Positions 60,747 to 64,000 of a stretch of 64,000 nt of DNA are shown one piece after another. Both the position numbers and the translations under genes were made by a program. The notes under the pieces were generated by a model. It saw nothing but the letters and a program-made list of their open reading frames with translations. It ran no database searches and was not told the origin of the DNA. Within the stretch, counting starts at the first letter, position 1, and every line of letters starts with the position of its first letter. Source of the DNA: Saprospiraceae bacterium (lineage in GTDB: Bacteria > Bacteroidota > Bacteroidia > Chitinophagales > Saprospiraceae); contig JADKEB010000033.1 of assembly GCA_016718205.1 (NCBI GenBank), positions 310,001 to 374,000 of the forward strand, written 5' to 3'.

Positions 60747-63527
60747 ATGGTAAAAGTAACTCCGATTTATTTGTATATAGCTCTTTTGTTTTATACTATC
60801 ACGGGTTGTACATCAAAGAAATGGGTTATAACCGGTGACCCTTCCGGACGCACGCCAAATGCTGAGAGAGAATTCAGGGCTGCATGGGTAGCTACAGTCG
60901 CAAATATCAATTGGCCAAGCAAACCGGGACTGTCTGTTGATCAACAAAAAAAAGAAGCCATCGAACTCCTTGACCTGCTTTATCACAACAACTTCAATGC
61001 TGTTATTTTCCAGGTAAGGCCACAATGTGATGCCCTGTATCAAAGTGATTTAGAGCCATGGTCATATTATCTTACGGGTGTTCAGGGCAAAGCTCCGGAT
61101 CCATTCTATGATCCGCTTAAATTTTGGATCGACGAGGCGCATGCCCGTGGTATAGAACTTCATGCCTGGTTGAATCCTTACAGGGCTCATCATACGGCAG
61201 GAGGTCCGGTTTCTGAAGCATCTATTGTGAAAAAAAACCCGGAGTTGGTTGTTAAACTTGAGCAGGGTTACTGGTGGATGGAACCCACAAAAAAGCCTGT
61301 ACAGGATCGCACCTATAATGTTGTGATGGATCTTGTGCGCCGGTATGATCTTGATGGAATTCATTTTGATGACTATTTCTACCCGTATCCTTCATACAAT
61401 AATGATAAGGACTTTCCTGATGAAGAGAGCTGGCGGGCGTACCTCAAAAGCGGAGGCAAACTATCACGTGGCGACTGGAGAAGGGCAAGTGTTGATCATC
61501 TGGTTGAAAGGATATACAAAGGTATCAAATCTGAAAAACCCAATGTGAAATTTGGATTGAGCCCATTTGGGATCTGGCGACCGAATCATCCACTGTCTGT
61601 GAGTGGTTTTGATCAGCATAATGTACTTTACGCTGATGCCCGCAAATGGCTTAACAAAGGCTGGATAGATTATTATACTCCACAATTGTATTGGCCAATC
61701 AATCAGATAGCTCAGAGTTATCCGGTGCTGCTCGGATGGTGGAATCAGGAAAACAAAAAAGGAAGACATCTGTGGCCGGGGATTAGCCTGAGTATGCAAC
61801 CGCTGCCGAAGTTGATTGATGAAAATATCAACCAGGTCATGATAGCACGTGGTATGCTGCCCACTAGCCCCGGAGTCGTTCACTGGAGTATCGGGCCTGT
61901 GGCGTCAAATCCAACATTGGCACAAGCTTTACTGGAAGGACCATACAAAAGAAAAGCCCTTGTTCCACCTTCACCATGGCTGGACAAAAAGTCCCCCAAA
62001 GCCCCTGAAGTAGATATTTTAAAAGTTGGCGGCAACTTAAAAATTATCTGGAAACATACCAATCCCAAAGATGTAGCACGTTGGGTATTTTACTATAAAC
62101 ATGGAGCTCAATGGAACTATAATATTTCAGGAAATAGTATTTCATCCGATAGTATTCCTGCGTATATAGTAAATAGTGCCTTGTTAAAAAGGAGTGATCC
62201 AAAATCAATGACCAGAGTGGAAGACGTTGTCATCCCTTTAGACAGTATCGCTGTTTCGGTTGTGGACCGTTTTGGCAACGAAAGCGCGTTAGCATTCAGG
62301 AAGGTGTCAGGCTTCACTATCACCGATGCTCCTACTTTAGCTGAGATCATGTCAAAATATGGTATCGATAAAACAAAATCAACCTTGCCGAAACCAATTG
62401 TTACACCAGGGATTGATCTCCTAGTCACCGATCATATTGATCTGATAAAAGGAAAAAAGGTAGGTCTGATTACCAATCCTTCTGCTGTCGGAGCTGATTT
62501 AAGAAGTAGTATAGACATCCTCGCCGGTACTGACGGAGTAAACCTTGTGGCGCTGTTTGGAGCTGAACATGGTGTCAGAGGTGCTACTCAAGGCAGGACT
62601 TTTGAAGATGGCGCAGTTGATCCTATCACGGGCATACCAGTATATAGCATGTATGGACATTCGTTTGCGCCCAAAAAAGAATGGTTAAAAGGCCTTGACG
62701 TTCTCATATTTGATATTCAGGGTGTAGGATCAGCTTGGTACACCTATAAGTATTCCATGTCATTTGCCATGCAGGCATGTGCAGCTGCTGGCATTCCATT
62801 TATCGTCCTTGACAGACCAAACCCGTTGGGAGGTATTGTGGTGGAAGGTCCCCTGCACGATACAGTAAGTATATTCCGCCACCCTCTTCCGCTAAGGCAC
62901 GGAATGACTTATGGAGAATTGGCCACTATGTGGAATGAAACAGAAGGTTATGTTGCCGATCTTAAAGTTATTAAAATGAAAGGCTGGAGAAGAAATATGA
63001 TGTGGAATGAAACCGGACTTTTATGGGTGATGCCGTCTCCCAATATGGGAACCCTTGAAACCGCCATTGTCTATCCCGGACAGTGTTTGTTTGAAAGGAC
63101 CAATATCTCTGAAGGAAGAGGTACTACAAAACCATTTTTAATGACGGGTGCTACGTGGATTGATGCAGAAAAATCAGCTTCTGATCTCAACATCAGGGGT
63201 ATCAAAGGTGCGGTATTCAGGCCTGTTCATTTCATTCCGGAAAATACAACGACTGTTTCCAACCCGCGCAGAAAACCATGGAATAAAATGAGTCATGGTG
63301 TAGAGGTTATAGTGACTGACCCTGTAGCTTTCAGATCAGTAGAAACAGCCGTGCATACTTTTGATGCCTATCGTAAAACCAATTCTGATTCACTTGTTTG
63401 GTCTCCGCCATCAGTTATAAAAAAATTGGAAACATCAGGAGCAACTGTTGAGGCAATCTTAAAGGAATGCCAGAATCAGGTAAGTGAATTCTTAAAAATC
63501 AGGCAGAAATATCTTTTGTACCGATAA
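60747..63527 (+). CDS. Lipoprotein fusion of GHL10 glycosidase-like and NamZ (DUF1343, exo-muramidase-like) domains
   Basis: 926 residues. A lipobox (ITGC, Cys about 21) suggests lipid anchoring. Residues about 40-420 form a family-10-like glycosyl hydrolase (GHL10/DUF187): EFRAAWVATVANINWPS, NAVIFQVRPQCDALYQS, ELHAWLNPYR, LDGIHFDDYFYPYP and LSPFGIWRP, with a short fibronectin-like linker to about 530. Residues about 545-925 match DUF1343/NamZ: GIDLLVTDHIDLIKGKKVGLITNPSAVG in outline, FGAEHGVRG, LIFDIQGVGSAWYTY, DRPNPLGG, PSPNMGTLETA and ISEGRGTTKPF. NamZ releases N-acetylmuramic acid from peptidoglycan ends. The fusion likely degrades or recycles cell wall in the periplasm or at the surface. 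Confidence 0.9.
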   Translation: MVKVTPIYLYIALLFYTITGCTSKKWVITGDPSGRTPNAEREFRAAWVATVANINWPSKPGLSVDQQKKEAIELLDLLYHNNFNAVIFQVRPQCDALYQSDLEPWSYYLTGVQGKAPDPFYDPLKFWIDEAHARGIELHAWLNPYRAHHTAGGPVSEASIVKKNPELVVKLEQGYWWMEPTKKPVQDRTYNVVMDLVRRYDLDGIHFDDYFYPYPSYNNDKDFPDEESWRAYLKSGGKLSRGDWRRASVDHLVERIYKGIKSEKPNVKFGLSPFGIWRPNHPLSVSGFDQHNVLYADARKWLNKGWIDYYTPQLYWPINQIAQSYPVLLGWWNQENKKGRHLWPGISLSMQPLPKLIDENINQVMIARGMLPTSPGVVHWSIGPVASNPTLAQALLEGPYKRKALVPPSPWLDKKSPKAPEVDILKVGGNLKIIWKHTNPKDVARWVFYYKHGAQWNYNISGNSISSDSIPAYIVNSALLKRSDPKSMTRVEDVVIPLDSIAVSVVDRFGNESALAFRKVSGFTITDAPTLAEIMSKYGIDKTKSTLPKPIVTPGIDLLVTDHIDLIKGKKVGLITNPSAVGADLRSSIDILAGTDGVNLVALFGAEHGVRGATQGRTFEDGAVDPITGIPVYSMYGHSFAPKKEWLKGLDVLIFDIQGVGSAWYTYKYSMSFAMQACAAAGIPFIVLDRPNPLGGIVVEGPLHDTVSIFRHPLPLRHGMTYGELATMWNETEGYVADLKVIKMKGWRRNMMWNETGLLWVMPSPNMGTLETAIVYPGQCLFERTNISEGRGTTKPFLMTGATWIDAEKSASDLNIRGIKGAVFRPVHFIPENTTTVSNPRRKPWNKMSHGVEVIVTDPVAFRSVETAVHTFDAYRKTNSDSLVWSPPSVIKKLETSGATVEAILKECQNQVSEFLKIRQKYLLYR

Positions 63528-63618
63528 AACGAGTGGGCACGGCTACCGTTGACCAAAGATAATGATCTGACCACAGAAAACAGGCACTTGCACAGTACCA
63601 CACTAAAATTTTAAACAA

Positions 63619-64000
63619 ATGATCAACCTAAAAATATTTACCAATGTAAGGATAAGCTGCATTGTTCTGGCACTCATACTATCAGCATGTAAAACTCAGA
63701 AGAAGGTTACAGTTGAACCTGTTCCACAAGTTGCGGCACAGAGTATCGTTTTTTTCTTTACCGAATCAGGATTATCTTTATTAAAGGAGGCAGTAGATAC
63801 AGCTCATGCCAATCAGCAAAAAATTTTTATGGTGATACGTTTGCCTGAGAAAACAGATCAAGACACAAGTATTTCACATGACTATCAGATGTCCAATCTT
63901 AAAAAACAAGTTCGCCAACTTGTCACTAACTATAATATTGATGGTCTTGGTATCTATGTTTCTGATCATGCTCGGGAAATGATAGAATATTTGTCAGTAG
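63619..64000 (+). CDS. Lipoprotein of unknown function (3' cut by window edge)
   Basis: 127 codons from ATG at 63619, open to the window end. A lipobox signal peptide (ALILSACKT) is followed by a domain with QSIVFFFTESGLSLLKEAVD, KIFMVIRLPEKT and YNIDGLGIYVSDHA. The last part resembles the strand-helix turn of a TIM-barrel enzyme (NIDGLGIYV), but the family is unclear. It lies 91 bases after the GHL10-NamZ gene and may be in its operon. Confidence 0.6.
   Translation, partial: MINLKIFTNVRISCIVLALILSACKTQKKVTVEPVPQVAAQSIVFFFTESGLSLLKEAVDTAHANQQKIFMVIRLPEKTDQDTSISHDYQMSNLKKQVRQLVTNYNIDGLGIYVSDHAREMIEYLSV

Overview
The window (about 64 kb, AT-rich) looks like a chromosome segment from a Bacteroidota member, most plausibly a Saprospiria-like lineage. 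The evidence is a secreted glycosidase with a type IX secretion (Por) C-terminal domain, a SusC-like TonB receptor with a carboxypeptidase-regulatory-like N-terminal domain, DUF3127, a fused aspartokinase-homoserine dehydrogenase, a 489-residue archaeal/eukaryal-type prolyl-tRNA synthetase, and a Bacteroidota-style promoter (TTG-N19-TAnnTTTG) before tRNA-Val. Class and family are inference; no rRNA is present.

Layout. 1-5 kb: the 3' end of clpB, a decayed pfaD (polyunsaturated fatty acid/polyketide enoyl reductase) relic and a large GH5 cellulase-like enzyme. 5.0-11.4 kb: an accessory island with an IS91 transposase fragment, group II intron and maturase fragments, a broken serine hydrolase, an alpha/beta hydrolase, a Nudix-like periplasmic protein, a Crp-like regulator with a DinB-like protein, and a C5-methyltransferase/restriction gene pair whose nuclease gene carries an in-frame stop. 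11.6-17.9 kb: a TonB receptor, MITE-like inverted repeats, a two-gene cassette between 90-bp direct repeats, an IS630 remnant and a PaiB-like gene. 18-29 kb: housekeeping genes (DUF3127, proS, a FadL-like porin, tRNA-Val, a TPR protein, a zinc-ribbon coiled-coil protein, Nif3-like, MtfA-like, MOSC). 30-36 kb: a TetR-ABC-HlyD-TolC export operon plus a small MscS channel. 36-44 kb: a Kazal-domain lipoprotein, Rrf2 and HMA genes, folB-tetR-nadK, an Rpn nuclease/transposase with duplicated repetitive tails, dapD and a PBP4-like carboxypeptidase. 44-46 kb: an AAA ATPase with a TOPRIM/DUF4435-like C-terminus, beside a methyltransferase relic. 46-50 kb: thrA-thrB without thrC. 50-64 kb: M1 peptidase, DoxX, a glycosyltransferase pair, a methyltransferase, ileS (frameshifted), an RsmI-like methylase and a GHL10-NamZ fusion lipoprotein.

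The most interesting signal is three long imperfect inverted repeats (7554-7623, 9211-9283, 15073-15142) with one architecture. Read in the direction of the neighbouring genes they run TAACAAT(or CACAAT)-arm-...-arm'-...CGTTA, the core pattern of integron attC sites. Their orientation relative to adjacent genes is the same each time, and they separate small single- or two-gene units (restriction-modification; Crp+DinB; Nudix-like; two orphan genes). Group II intron-like pieces lie next to one of them. I read 5-16 kb as a decayed gene-cassette region with no integrase in view. Other notable items are an ABC exporter ATPase with every catalytic motif altered, a GHL10-NamZ fusion, a Kazal-type inhibitor lipoprotein, two proteins with SSB-like acidic D(D/E)LPF tails, a possible single-gene ATPase-TOPRIM defence protein, and several MITE-like palindromic elements. 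Two frameshifts (ileS and a membrane protein gene) may be sequence errors and should be checked against reads.
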